From: an uncultured Slackia sp.
GTDB lineage: Bacteria > Actinomycetota > Coriobacteriia > Coriobacteriales > Eggerthellaceae
Direction of reading: 5' to 3'
DNA length: 6,540 bases
Assembly: GCA_900555495.1 (NCBI GenBank)
Contig: USLD01000078.1
Coordinates: 1 to 6,540 of the forward strand
Every line of letters begins with the position of its first letter. Positions within the stretch are counted from its first letter, which is position 1. Of the stretch, positions 1 to 6,005 are shown piece by piece. The notes below the pieces were generated by a model that was not told the DNA's origin, did no database searches, and saw nothing but the letters and a program-made list of their open reading frames with translations. The position numbers and the translations under genes are program-made.

Positions 1-23
1 GGCCCGGAAGCAACTTCTGGGCC
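1..23 (-). terminator. Probable intrinsic terminator stem of tRNA-Ala (cut by window edge)
   Basis: Positions 1-10 and 14-23 form a 10-bp stem (nine Watson-Crick pairs and one G-U wobble) around a 3-nt loop, directly after the 3' end of the minus-strand tRNA gene. Any U-tract would lie to the left of position 1 and cannot be seen. On the plus strand no T-run follows the stem, so termination of the leftward tRNA transcript is the better reading. Confidence 0.5.
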
Positions 24-36
24 GATCGAGTTTCCG

Positions 37-112
37 TGGTGGAGATGCTGGGATTCGAACCCACGACCCCCACGTTGCGAACGTGGTGCTCTCCCAGCTG
101 AGCTACATCCCC
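37..112 (-). tRNA. tRNA-Ala, anticodon CGC (reads GCG)
   Basis: Read on the minus strand this folds as a complete 76-nt cloverleaf. It has a 7-bp acceptor stem GGGGATG/CATCTCC, a GCTC/GAGC D stem, a CCACG/CGTGG anticodon stem with loop TTCGCAA (anticodon CGC), a 5-nt variable loop, a TTCGAAT T loop, discriminator A73 and an encoded CCA. The third acceptor pair is G3-U70, the established identity element for alanyl-tRNA synthetase, and it confirms the alanine assignment independently of the anticodon. One oddity is that the outermost T-stem position (49-65) is a G-G mismatch, leaving four clean T-stem pairs. The gene stands alone, with its own promoter upstream and a terminator-like stem downstream. 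Confidence 0.97.
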
Positions 113-130
113 AGAAATGGACAAGAAAGT

Positions 131-159
131 ATTTTGCGCTTCTACCCCGGAAATGTCAA
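131..159 (-). promoter_or_regulatory. Promoter of tRNA-Ala
   Basis: On the minus strand there is a perfect -35 hexamer TTGACA (159-154), a 17-nt spacer and a -10-like CAAAAT (136-131, four of six consensus matches). Transcription would start near 124, about a dozen bases before the mature tRNA 5' end at 112. This is a typical arrangement for a single tRNA gene. It was called by inspection only. Confidence 0.6.
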
Positions 160-245
160 GCTGCATTCCCAAGTTTTTTCAGTCCACGATGCGCGCTCCG
201 GCCGCCTTCGCATACAAGACGCCGATGCGCATTCGACAAAACCGG

Positions 246-599
246 CTAGATAAGATCCTCGTCCTCGTCTTCTTCTTCGTCCTCGTCGACGACGTGCAGC
301 GGCGCGGCGTCTCCGTTATCGACGAAAGACCCGAACACAGGCTTGCCCGGTTCGACATCGTAAAGCTCGACCATGCCGGTCAAAACATCGACGTACTGAT
401 ACGACTGCCTTGCCTTTCGGCCGCGCTTGCGGTCGATTTCGAGAATGAACAGCGAGGGATGAGCCTGCATGAGGACGCCTTCGCATTCGATGACCTTCGA
501 GCGACCCATATTGGCGCGCACCTTAAGGCGCGTATCGATGCGTTCCTGAAGCTCTGCGCGAATATCGTCGACGATGCGCGCCTGCTTTTCGAGTTCCAT
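246..599 (-). CDS. veg: Veg family protein with acidic C-terminal tail
   Basis: A 117-residue protein. Residues 13-80 match the Veg (DUF1021) family along their length, with the pattern IRAEL...RLKVRANMGRSKVIECEGVL...HPSLFILEID...SYQYVDVLTGMVEL. B. subtilis Veg has the same run, including RLTLKANGGRRKTIE and SYSYADILTETVEL. In B. subtilis, Veg is reported to stimulate biofilm matrix genes by countering SinR; whether that holds here is unknown. The start at 599 is preceded by GAAGGA about 9 nt upstream, and the family alignment begins soon after it; an in-frame ATG at 662 would add 21 residues that overlap the promoter. B. subtilis Veg has 86 residues; here a tail is added that ends in eleven consecutive Asp/Glu (105-115). 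The position after rsmA is the conserved Gram-positive location of veg. Confidence 0.92.
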   Translation of the reverse strand: MELEKQARIVDDIRAELQERIDTRLKVRANMGRSKVIECEGVLMQAHPSLFILEIDRKRGRKARQSYQYVDVLTGMVELYDVEPGKPVFGSFVDNGDAAPLHVVDEDEEEDEDEDLI

Positions 600-642
600 A
601 TATAGTGTTCCTTCAATCGGGTATGCGACTGTGCGAACCGCC

Positions 643-670
643 ATATTAACACGATTTGTCAAGAGGTCAT
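643..670 (-). promoter_or_regulatory. Candidate veg promoter (extended -10)
   Basis: On the minus strand, TG-T-TAATAT (651-643) is an extended -10 element. It has a 16-nt spacer to a weak -35 ATGACC (670-665, four of six matches). Transcription from near 636 would give a leader of about 37 nt before the veg start. Two perfect TTGACA hexamers (662-657 and 711-706) also lie in this AT-richer gap, but neither has a good -10 at 16-18 nt. They may belong to alternative or overlapping promoters. The B. subtilis veg promoter is famously strong and constitutive; strength here is not shown. The remaining gap up to the rsmA stop at 786 holds a small GCCGAA/TTCGGC hairpin (732-754) without a U-tract. 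Confidence 0.45.
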
Positions 671-785
671 TAATTCTGCAATTTCAAAACACACTTAGCC
701 GCCCCTGTCAACACCGCAGGATGCTTTTCATGCCGAAACAATGCGATATTCGGCGTATGGCGGGCGGCGAACGGCAGCTCGCGCT

Positions 786-1691
786 TTATCGCATCGCTTT
801 CGTGTACGCTGCGCCCAGCGCGATGAATTCCTCGAGCGTAAGGCTTTCGCCGCGGCGGCGCGCATCGATGCCGGCGTCCTCCAGAATGGCAGGGAGCTTC
901 TCTACCGCCCCGTCGCAGCCTTTACGGCCCGAGAAAAACGTCTTCATGGAATTGGCGATCGTCTTTCGCCTCGTGGCGAAGGCGGCATCGGCCATAAGCG
1001 ATGCCACGGCGGCCTCTTCGGCCGTGATGCCCAAATCGTCGCGGCGGTCGAGCCTGATCACGGCCGACGTAACGCGCGGCGGCGGGAAGAAATTTCCGGG
1101 ACCCACCTGGAAGCGACCCGTGGGCTTCGCAATCAGGTTGAGCTTCACCGTGTAGGCGCCGTAGTCTTTCGTGCCCATCTTCGCCATCATGCGGTCGGCC
1201 ACCTCGCTTTGCACCATGACCGTAGCGCACTGCAGGCTCGAAAAACGCTGGAAGAAATCGAGCACGAGGGTCGCCGCCACCGCATAGGGCAGGTTCGCGA
1301 TGAACTTGTTCGGCGCCGCTCCTTGCGCCGCCGCCTCGCCGAAGGCCTCGTCGAGATCGGCCTGGGAAAGCGTCAGGGCGTCTTTGGAAAGCAGCGCGAA
1401 ATTGTCGAAATCGGCGCAGGTTTCCGCCAAGACCGCAGGCAGGTCGGTGTCGCGTTCGACGGAAAGCACGCGACCCGCGCGCGCGAGCAGGGCTACCGTG
1501 AGCGTGCCGATGCCAGGGCCTACCTCGAGCACGGCGTCGTCGGCGCAGACTTCGGACAACTCGCAGATGCGCGCGATGACCGAGTCGTTGACCAGGAAGT
1601 TCTGGCCGAGGGCTTTTTTCGTGGCAAGGCCGTGGCGCTCAAGGACGGCACGCGTGGCCGAAGGGGATGCAAGGTATGAAACGTGAGACAT
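786..1691 (-). CDS. rsmA: 16S rRNA (adenine(1518)-N(6)/adenine(1519)-N(6))-dimethyltransferase RsmA/KsgA
   Basis: A 301-residue SAM-dependent methyltransferase. The family enzyme dimethylates the two adjacent adenines in the helix 45 loop of 16S rRNA late in small-subunit assembly; its loss gives kasugamycin resistance. All diagnostic motifs are present: the N-terminal KKALGQNFL (25-33), the SAM-binding motif I EVGPGIGTLT (56-65), the acidic motif II residue in VERD (78-81), the catalytic NLPY (133-136), and FFPPPRVTSAV followed by RRKTIANSM in the C-terminal half. The end carries the family's R-x-E-x-L-x-x-x-x-F pattern as RRGESLTLEEFIAL. An A/G-rich ribosome site lies just before the start. 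The 42-nt gap after the flavoprotein gene suggests the same operon. Length is slightly above the usual 260-290, partly from an 18-residue N-terminal lead. Confidence 0.97.
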   Translation of the reverse strand: MSHVSYLASPSATRAVLERHGLATKKALGQNFLVNDSVIARICELSEVCADDAVLEVGPGIGTLTVALLARAGRVLSVERDTDLPAVLAETCADFDNFALLSKDALTLSQADLDEAFGEAAAQGAAPNKFIANLPYAVAATLVLDFFQRFSSLQCATVMVQSEVADRMMAKMGTKDYGAYTVKLNLIAKPTGRFQVGPGNFFPPPRVTSAVIRLDRRDDLGITAEEAAVASLMADAAFATRRKTIANSMKTFFSGRKGCDGAVEKLPAILEDAGIDARRRGESLTLEEFIALGAAYTKAMR

Positions 1692-1733
1692 GGGCTCTCT
1701 TTCTCGAATGACGCGCTTAGCATACCGGACACA

Positions 1734-2336
1734 TCAGGAAAAACGCGTTTTCTCGGACTCTTCGCGGGGCTGGCCCCAGCCGATGCGGTCGATCACGTCG
1801 GCCACGAAAAAGCCCGACGACCCGAACGCCGAGCGCACGATGGCCGTCAGGGCGTCGTAGCCGAACGGGTCGCCGCCCGCGCCGATCACGTGCAGATACG
1901 CGGGACGCTTGACCTCGCGCGCGCGATCGAGGCGCGCACCGGGGCCGATCCGCCATTCCCAATACGGCTGCAGACGGTCGAGCACGCATTTGAAACGGCC
2001 CGTGGGTCCGCTGAAATACACGGGGCATACCAGGTGCACTTCGTCGGCCGCATCCAAAAGCCCGTAAAGCGCACGCATATCGTCGTCGATCACGCATTCC
2101 TTGCGAAGCGTGCCGGGAGCGAACTCCTCGCCGGCACGCGGACGGCAGGCCGCGCAACCCACGCACTCGGCCACGTCGTGCGCAGCCGCATGCCACGTCG
2201 TCACGCGGGCGCCTTCGGCACGCAGACGCTGCGCCAGTTCGTCGCTATAGCGCGACGAAACCCCGCGCAGTCGCGCTGCGCCGCAGATCAGAAGCACATG
2301 ACGATCGGCCGCGTCCTCGGAAGCGACGGCCGCCAT
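1734..2336 (-). CDS. Cysteine-rich flavodoxin-fold NAD(P)H-dependent oxidoreductase (FMN_red-like)
   Basis: A 200-residue protein of the flavodoxin-like / NADPH-dependent FMN reductase superfamily. Visible marks are an N-terminal beta strand and phosphate loop region VLLICGAARLRGVSS (14-28), the acidic CVIDDDM (81-87), and the strongly conserved strand-turn CPVYFSGPTGRFKCVLDR (104-121, usually SPVYF...K..iDR). A VIGAGG segment (150-155) follows. Residues 58-64 read CVGCAAC, with another cysteine at 81, the cysteine pattern of iron-sulfur flavoproteins; an Fe-S cluster is possible but not proven. The start is chosen because its ATG overlaps the tatD stop as TGATG, implying translational coupling. 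Longer in-frame starts would run deep into tatD. Substrate and partner are unknown. In B. subtilis the slot before ksgA holds rnmV (RNase M5), which is absent here. Confidence 0.85.
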   Translation of the reverse strand: MAAVASEDAADRHVLLICGAARLRGVSSRYSDELAQRLRAEGARVTTWHAAAHDVAECVGCAACRPRAGEEFAPGTLRKECVIDDDMRALYGLLDAADEVHLVCPVYFSGPTGRFKCVLDRLQPYWEWRIGPGARLDRAREVKRPAYLHVIGAGGDPFGYDALTAIVRSAFGSSGFFVADVIDRIGWGQPREESEKTRFS

Positions 2337-3466
2337 CACAGAAGGCCCTCGTCGCCATAGGACGACTGCCATGCCGTGGCATCGCGGTCGAGCAGGCGCA
2401 GCGCGTTGTCGTGCAGGGCGGACAGAAACGCCGCACGCCCCTCGCCTGGCTCGATGCCGCGCACTTCGGCCAGATACGCCGCGGTGAACACGGTGAACTC
2501 GGGCGCGCACTCCAATCCTCGAAACGGCACGGGCGCCATGTAGGGCGCGTCCGTCTCGGTGAGCAGCCTATTCTCGGGCACGATCTGTGCCGACGCGCGC
2601 AGGTCGTCGCTGCGCGAGAACGTGACCGCTCCGCCGAAGGCCACGTAGCAGCCGCGGTCGATCCAACGGGACAGCTCGTCGGGACCCACGCTGCAGCAAT
2701 GCAGGAGCACGCCCGCCTCGGGCCAGCCCTCCTGCTCGAGGATTTCGAAGCCGTCGTCGTGCGCATCGCGCATATGCAGCACCAAAGGCAGGCCGCATTC
2801 GTGCGCCATCTGCACCTGGCGACGGAACACGTGGCGCTGAACATCGCGCGGAGAAAGGTCGTAATGGTAGTCCAGGCCCACTTCGCCGAGCGCGCAGGTG
2901 CGCGGGTCGGCGAGCATAGCCCTCAGCGACTCCTCCATTTCGATGCTCCAATGCGACGCATTGTGGGGATGGACGCCCGCGACCACGCGCACGCGCGGAA
3001 TGGCCACCTCGGCGCAGGGGCAGCGGTTCGAACGCCATTCGTCGGCGCTCATGCCCTCGTGGTCAAGCGGTGCGGCGGCGCGCTCGGAAGCCGACGCGGC
3101 GCGCGTGGCCTCGAACACGTCGGGCAGGATGCGCAGCGCCTCTCCGCGCCACCCGTCCAGCATCCGATACGTCGTATCGCCGTCTTCGTAGGCGTCGACG
3201 ATCGTGCAGATGAAATCGATGCCGTGCACGGCGCAGCGCGCAAGCGAAAGCGGCGCGTCGGAGACGAGCTGCAGATGCGCGTGCGTATCGGCGATCGGCG
3301 CTTCGGTCAGCGGATAGGGCGATTCGACATAGCGCCAGCCGGTCTTTTTCTTCTTGCGGAACAGCGCGTCGCGAAACGCGAGGTAGCCCGCGGGGCCTTC
3401 GAAGTCGATCGGACCGGCGGCCTGCTGCGATGCCGCCTCCTGCCCTGCGTTCGTTTCCTGAGTCAT
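2336..3466 (-). CDS. tatD: TatD family metal-dependent hydrolase (enlarged)
   Basis: A 376-residue TIM-barrel amidohydrolase-like protein of the TatD family; characterised members are metal-dependent DNases, and some act on RNA or D-aminoacyl-tRNA. The metal ligands are visible in order: DTHAH (His62, His64), GEVGLDYHYD (Glu195), LVLHMRD (His231), LLHCCS (His256) and TETDAPY (Asp306). Typical TatD proteins have about 255-265 residues. The extra length comes from a lead of about 55 residues before the first strand and an insert of roughly 40-50 residues (about 115-160) before the VVAGVHPH strand. The ATG at 3466 is preceded by AAGGTGG at good spacing, better than the in-frame ATG at 3565, which would place the start upstream of the metG terminator hairpin. 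It is the first gene of the probable tatD-flavoprotein-rsmA operon and sits after metG as in many Gram-positives. Confidence 0.94.
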   Translation of the reverse strand: MTQETNAGQEAASQQAAGPIDFEGPAGYLAFRDALFRKKKKTGWRYVESPYPLTEAPIADTHAHLQLVSDAPLSLARCAVHGIDFICTIVDAYEDGDTTYRMLDGWRGEALRILPDVFEATRAASASERAAAPLDHEGMSADEWRSNRCPCAEVAIPRVRVVAGVHPHNASHWSIEMEESLRAMLADPRTCALGEVGLDYHYDLSPRDVQRHVFRRQVQMAHECGLPLVLHMRDAHDDGFEILEQEGWPEAGVLLHCCSVGPDELSRWIDRGCYVAFGGAVTFSRSDDLRASAQIVPENRLLTETDAPYMAPVPFRGLECAPEFTVFTAAYLAEVRGIEPGEGRAAFLSALHDNALRLLDRDATAWQSSYGDEGLL

Positions 3467-3521
3467 GCCATCCACCTTCGGGTTCGGTTCGTGTCCTGTG
3501 TTTCGAACAGATATATAACGC

Positions 3522-3557
3522 AAACGGGGCCGCAGGCTTGTGCCCACGGCCCCGTTT
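3522..3557 (-). terminator. Strong terminator-like hairpin between metG and tatD
   Basis: A perfect 11-bp GC-rich inverted repeat, AAACGGGGCCG (3522-3532) with CGGCCCCGTTT (3547-3557), encloses a 14-nt loop that can itself pair GGC/GCC. On the minus strand the stem ends in GTTT, followed by GCGTTATATAT, so the U-tract is short. It lies about 46 nt past the metG stop and about 55 nt before tatD. It probably ends the metG transcript and insulates tatD. The AT-rich TTATATAT just after it could serve as a -10 region for tatD, but no good -35 is seen. Confidence 0.7.
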
Positions 3558-3603
3558 CTAGACAACTCTCATGCGAAAGGCGCGAAAAGCGGCGCCTGCG
3601 CGA

Positions 3604-5181
3604 TTACAGCTGGATTTCCTTCACGTCGAGACGCGGGAACAGCGGGTCGCCCTTCTCGACCGCGTTGCCTGCGGGCAGCTGGCCCCAGACGCTTGCGGCC
3701 TTGATGTCGTCGACCTCTTCGATCGCGCCCAGGCTCAGGCGACGGAACACTTCCGCGGAAGTGTTGGGCATGAACGGCGCGAAGAACAGCGCCAGAATGC
3801 GGCACGCCTCGAGCGCGTTGTACAGCACGAACGCCAGCTCGCCCTGGGTCTCCTCGGACTTGGCCAGGTTCCACGGCGCACTTTCCTCGACATAGAGGTT
3901 CACGCGGCTTGCGAGCTCCTGCACGGCGGCGGCGGCGTCGGTAAAGTTCACCTCGGTCATGCAGGCGTCGTACTTCTCATACAGGGAGTCGGCGATGTCC
4001 TTGAGCGGGTTGGCGGCATCGGCGAACTCGGCCGGCACGGCGGGAACCTTGCCGTCGAAGTACTTGCCCACCATGTTGAACACGCGGCTGCACAGGTTGC
4101 CCCAGGTGTTCGCCAGGTCGGCGTTATAGACCTGCGTCATGCGCTCGATGGAGATGTTGCCGTCGGCGCCGAAGCGGACGTCGGACATGAAGTAATAGCG
4201 ATACGCGTCCACGCCATAGACCTCGACCAGGTCGGCCGGCTTGATGCCGTTGCCCTTGGACTTGGACATCTTCTCGCCGCCCACGAGCAAGAAGCCATGG
4301 CCGAACACCGTATTGGCGACGGGCAGACCCGCAGCCATCAGCATGGCGGGCCAGATCACGCAATGGAAGCGCGTGATGTCCTTGCCCACGAAGTGGTACT
4401 GCACCGGCCAGCGGCGCTCGAACTCGCCCTCGCGCTCGGGGTCGGCGTAGCCGTTGCCCGTGAAGTACGCCAACAGCGCGTCGGCCCAGACGTAGCACAC
4501 GTGACCCTCGTCGAAGGGCAGCGGGATGCCCCAGTCGAAGGTGGAGCGGCTGATGGAGAGGTCCTGCAGACCGCCCTTCACGAACGTGACGATTTCGTTC
4601 TTGCGCGTATCGGGGCGAATGAAGTCGGGGTGCTCCTCGTAGAACTTCAGCAGCGGCTCCTGGAACTCGGAAAGCTTGAAGAACCAGTTCTCCTCGCCCG
4701 AAGCTCGGCGCACGGGACGATGGCAGTCGGGGCACACCAGCTCGCCTTCCTCGTTCTTCTCGAGGTCGCTTTCGGCGTAGTAGGTCTCCTCGTGCACGCA
4801 GTACCAGCCCTCGTAGGCGCTCTTGTACAGATAACCCTTCTCATAAAGGTCGTTCCAGAACTTCTGCACGGTGCGCGTCTGGCGATCCTCGGTGGTACGC
4901 ACGAAATCGGTATAGGTGATGTCGAGCATATCCCACGCCTCTTTGAACGCGGGAACCATGGAATCGCACCATTCCTGCGGCGTCATGCCGTTCTTCTCGC
5001 CCGTCTCGGCGACCTTCTGTCCATGCTCGTCGAGGCCGGTGACGAAAGACACGTCGTAGCCGTTCATGCGCTGGTAACGCGCCACGGTATCGGCGGCGAT
5101 GGTGGTGTAGGCGGTGCCCAGATGCGGCGCGGCGTTCACGTAGTAGATGGGCGTGGTGATCGAATAGGCTGGCTTGGTCAT
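3604..5181 (-). CDS. metG: Methionyl-tRNA synthetase (MetRS), without C-terminal tRNA-binding domain
   Basis: A 525-residue class I aminoacyl-tRNA synthetase that charges tRNA-Met, including the initiator tRNA, in the cytoplasm. The sequence shows the N-terminal TTPIYYVNAAPHLGTAY with the HIGH-type signature HLGT (20-23) and TGLDEHGQKV (48-57). The connective-peptide zinc-knuckle region runs at 128-154. WADALLAYF (232-240), FVGKDITRFHCVIWPAML (264-281) and GEKMSKSKGN (302-311, KMSKS loop) complete the catalytic core. The helical anticodon-binding domain follows, with NLCSRVFNMVGKYFDG and APWNLAK. The protein ends after that domain and lacks the EMAPII-like tRNA-binding extension of B. subtilis MetRS (664 residues). 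The start at 5181 has AGAGGA about 6 nt upstream and matches the family N-terminus; the longer frame up to 5334 is low-complexity leader. Confidence 0.97.
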   Translation of the reverse strand: MTKPAYSITTPIYYVNAAPHLGTAYTTIAADTVARYQRMNGYDVSFVTGLDEHGQKVAETGEKNGMTPQEWCDSMVPAFKEAWDMLDITYTDFVRTTEDRQTRTVQKFWNDLYEKGYLYKSAYEGWYCVHEETYYAESDLEKNEEGELVCPDCHRPVRRASGEENWFFKLSEFQEPLLKFYEEHPDFIRPDTRKNEIVTFVKGGLQDLSISRSTFDWGIPLPFDEGHVCYVWADALLAYFTGNGYADPEREGEFERRWPVQYHFVGKDITRFHCVIWPAMLMAAGLPVANTVFGHGFLLVGGEKMSKSKGNGIKPADLVEVYGVDAYRYYFMSDVRFGADGNISIERMTQVYNADLANTWGNLCSRVFNMVGKYFDGKVPAVPAEFADAANPLKDIADSLYEKYDACMTEVNFTDAAAAVQELASRVNLYVEESAPWNLAKSEETQGELAFVLYNALEACRILALFFAPFMPNTSAEVFRRLSLGAIEEVDDIKAASVWGQLPAGNAVEKGDPLFPRLDVKEIQL

Positions 5182-5231
5182 TGGTTTCCTCTCGTGCTCG
5201 GGCGACTGATGATGCCGCCTTCGCCGTACTG

Positions 5232-5286
5232 TGTCGCGATGGGCGCCGGCGCGAGGCCGGATGTCGGCGCACGGCCCGCCGCGACA
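5232..5286 (-). promoter_or_regulatory. Structured 5' leader hairpin of metG
   Basis: Within the metG leader, TGTCGCG (5232-5238 on the plus strand) is perfectly complementary to CGCGACA (5280-5286), enclosing a 41-nt GC-rich interior. The interior can form further stems: GCGCCG/CGGCGC, or the alternative CCGGC/GCCGG. The hairpin lies between the predicted transcription start and the ribosome site. No U-tract follows it, so it is not an ordinary terminator. I see no T-box hallmark sequence. The role is unknown; it could affect mRNA stability or translation. Confidence 0.4.
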
Positions 5287-5306
5287 ACGGATGTTCAAAC
5301 CCGCCC

Positions 5307-5312
5307 ATTGTA
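5307..5312 (-). promoter_or_regulatory. Candidate -10 box of the metG promoter
   Basis: On the minus strand, TACAAT matches the -10 consensus at five of six positions in an otherwise GC-rich gap. A convincing -35 is not visible 16-18 nt upstream (CATGCA at 17 nt is weak). Transcription would start near 5300, giving a leader of about 120 nt before metG that contains the hairpin at 5232-5286. Confidence 0.4.
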
Positions 5313-5391
5313 GCGCAGTCGGCGCACGCTGCATGGCGCGCTCGAGCGTCTTGGGCCATGCGTTACGCGAAAAACGTACGGTCCGGACGCC

Positions 5392-5946
5392 CTAGCGCCT
5401 GATGCCGCCGCGCAGCTTGGCCTCGCGGACGCGCCAATCGGGCAGAAACGAATCCATGAGCGCCTTGAAACGCGGGCCGTGGCTCGCCTCCAGCAGATGG
5501 CACAGTTCGTGCACCACCACGTATTCGAGGCATTCCGGAGGATGCGCGGCCAGCTGCACGTTGATGCAGATGCGGCCCGTCTTCACGTTGCAGCTGCCCC
5601 AGCGGCTCACCATGTTGCGATACGCCACTTTTCCAGGCTCGACGCCCATGACGGGCGCCCACCGCTCGACCAACGCGGGCGTGAACGCCGCCACCACGGC
5701 GCGCCATTCGGCCAGCTCTTCGGGCGTCGGGGCGCCCGGAGCCTGCGCTGCGCGGGCAATCGCCTCGCGTCGGCGGCTTTCGATCCATCCGGCATGCTCG
5801 CGTACGAAGCGCGCGATGGCGGCGTCGGCCATGCGCATCGGCGCCGACACCTCGACGCGGCCGTCGGGCTCTTTCACCCTGATATAGGCGCGCTTCTGCC
5901 CCGCCCGCCTCGTCACCGCCACATCCATGCCGTCGACGACCAGCAT
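5392..5946 (-). CDS. YgjP-like (DUF45) zinc metallopeptidase-fold protein
   Basis: A 184-residue protein of the YgjP/DUF45 (M48-like metal-dependent hydrolase) family. The signature runs MVSRWGSCN (112-120), then ICINVQL, then the zinc motif HELCH (146-150) with a third ligand candidate at His156 in SHGPRF. This matches the family pattern WGSC - lN..L - YVvvHELaHl - nHs..F. The N-terminal part carries the usual R..Y.RV..PDGRVEVSAP segment and a tryptophan in the HAGWI helix. Substrate is unsettled for the family. I choose the ATG at 5946 because AGAGG sits 6-7 nt before it. An in-frame ATG at 5979 (195 residues) has a closer GAAGGTGAT and cannot be excluded, but the extra codons look unlike the rest of the gene. 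It is not an obvious operon partner of metG, which has its own promoter region. Confidence 0.9.
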   Translation of the reverse strand: MLVVDGMDVAVTRRAGQKRAYIRVKEPDGRVEVSAPMRMADAAIARFVREHAGWIESRRREAIARAAQAPGAPTPEELAEWRAVVAAFTPALVERWAPVMGVEPGKVAYRNMVSRWGSCNVKTGRICINVQLAAHPPECLEYVVVHELCHLLEASHGPRFKALMDSFLPDWRVREAKLRGGIRR

Positions 5947-6005
5947 CGATTGCCTCTTCTGTCGGGAAGTTCCGCCCATATCACCTTCGCTCAGCACGTC
6001 AGAAA

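Noticed and set aside
113..245. Intrinsic terminator downstream of veg
   Set aside because: Only weak short stems are visible and no T-run follows them on the minus strand. The T-run at 175-180 reads on the plus strand, where there is no gene.
657..711. TTGACA at 662-657 and 711-706 as -35 boxes of veg
   Set aside because: Neither has a recognisable -10 at 16-18 nt; the extended -10 at 651-643 is a better promoter call.
741..2360. Plus-strand frames opposite rsmA and the flavoprotein gene
   Set aside because: They are high-GC antisense frames with arginine- and histidine-rich low-complexity translations and no ribosome site.
3500..3521. LexA/SOS-like box (CGAAC near 3504) upstream of tatD
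   Set aside because: Only one half-site is present; the opposite GTTCG is missing at the required 4-nt spacing.
2411..3895. A 494-codon open frame on the plus strand opposite tatD
   Set aside because: It runs through the metG-tatD terminator hairpin and two genes, shows no family features, and mirrors TatD codons.
3571..5313. A 580-codon open frame on the plus strand opposite metG
   Set aside because: The minus strand encodes an unambiguous MetRS with all motifs. The plus frame is a GC-rich antisense shadow rich in His, Arg, Val and Gly with no recognisable domain.
5182..5391. T-box riboswitch in the metG leader
   Set aside because: No conserved T-box antiterminator sequence and no intrinsic terminator before the start codon are visible.
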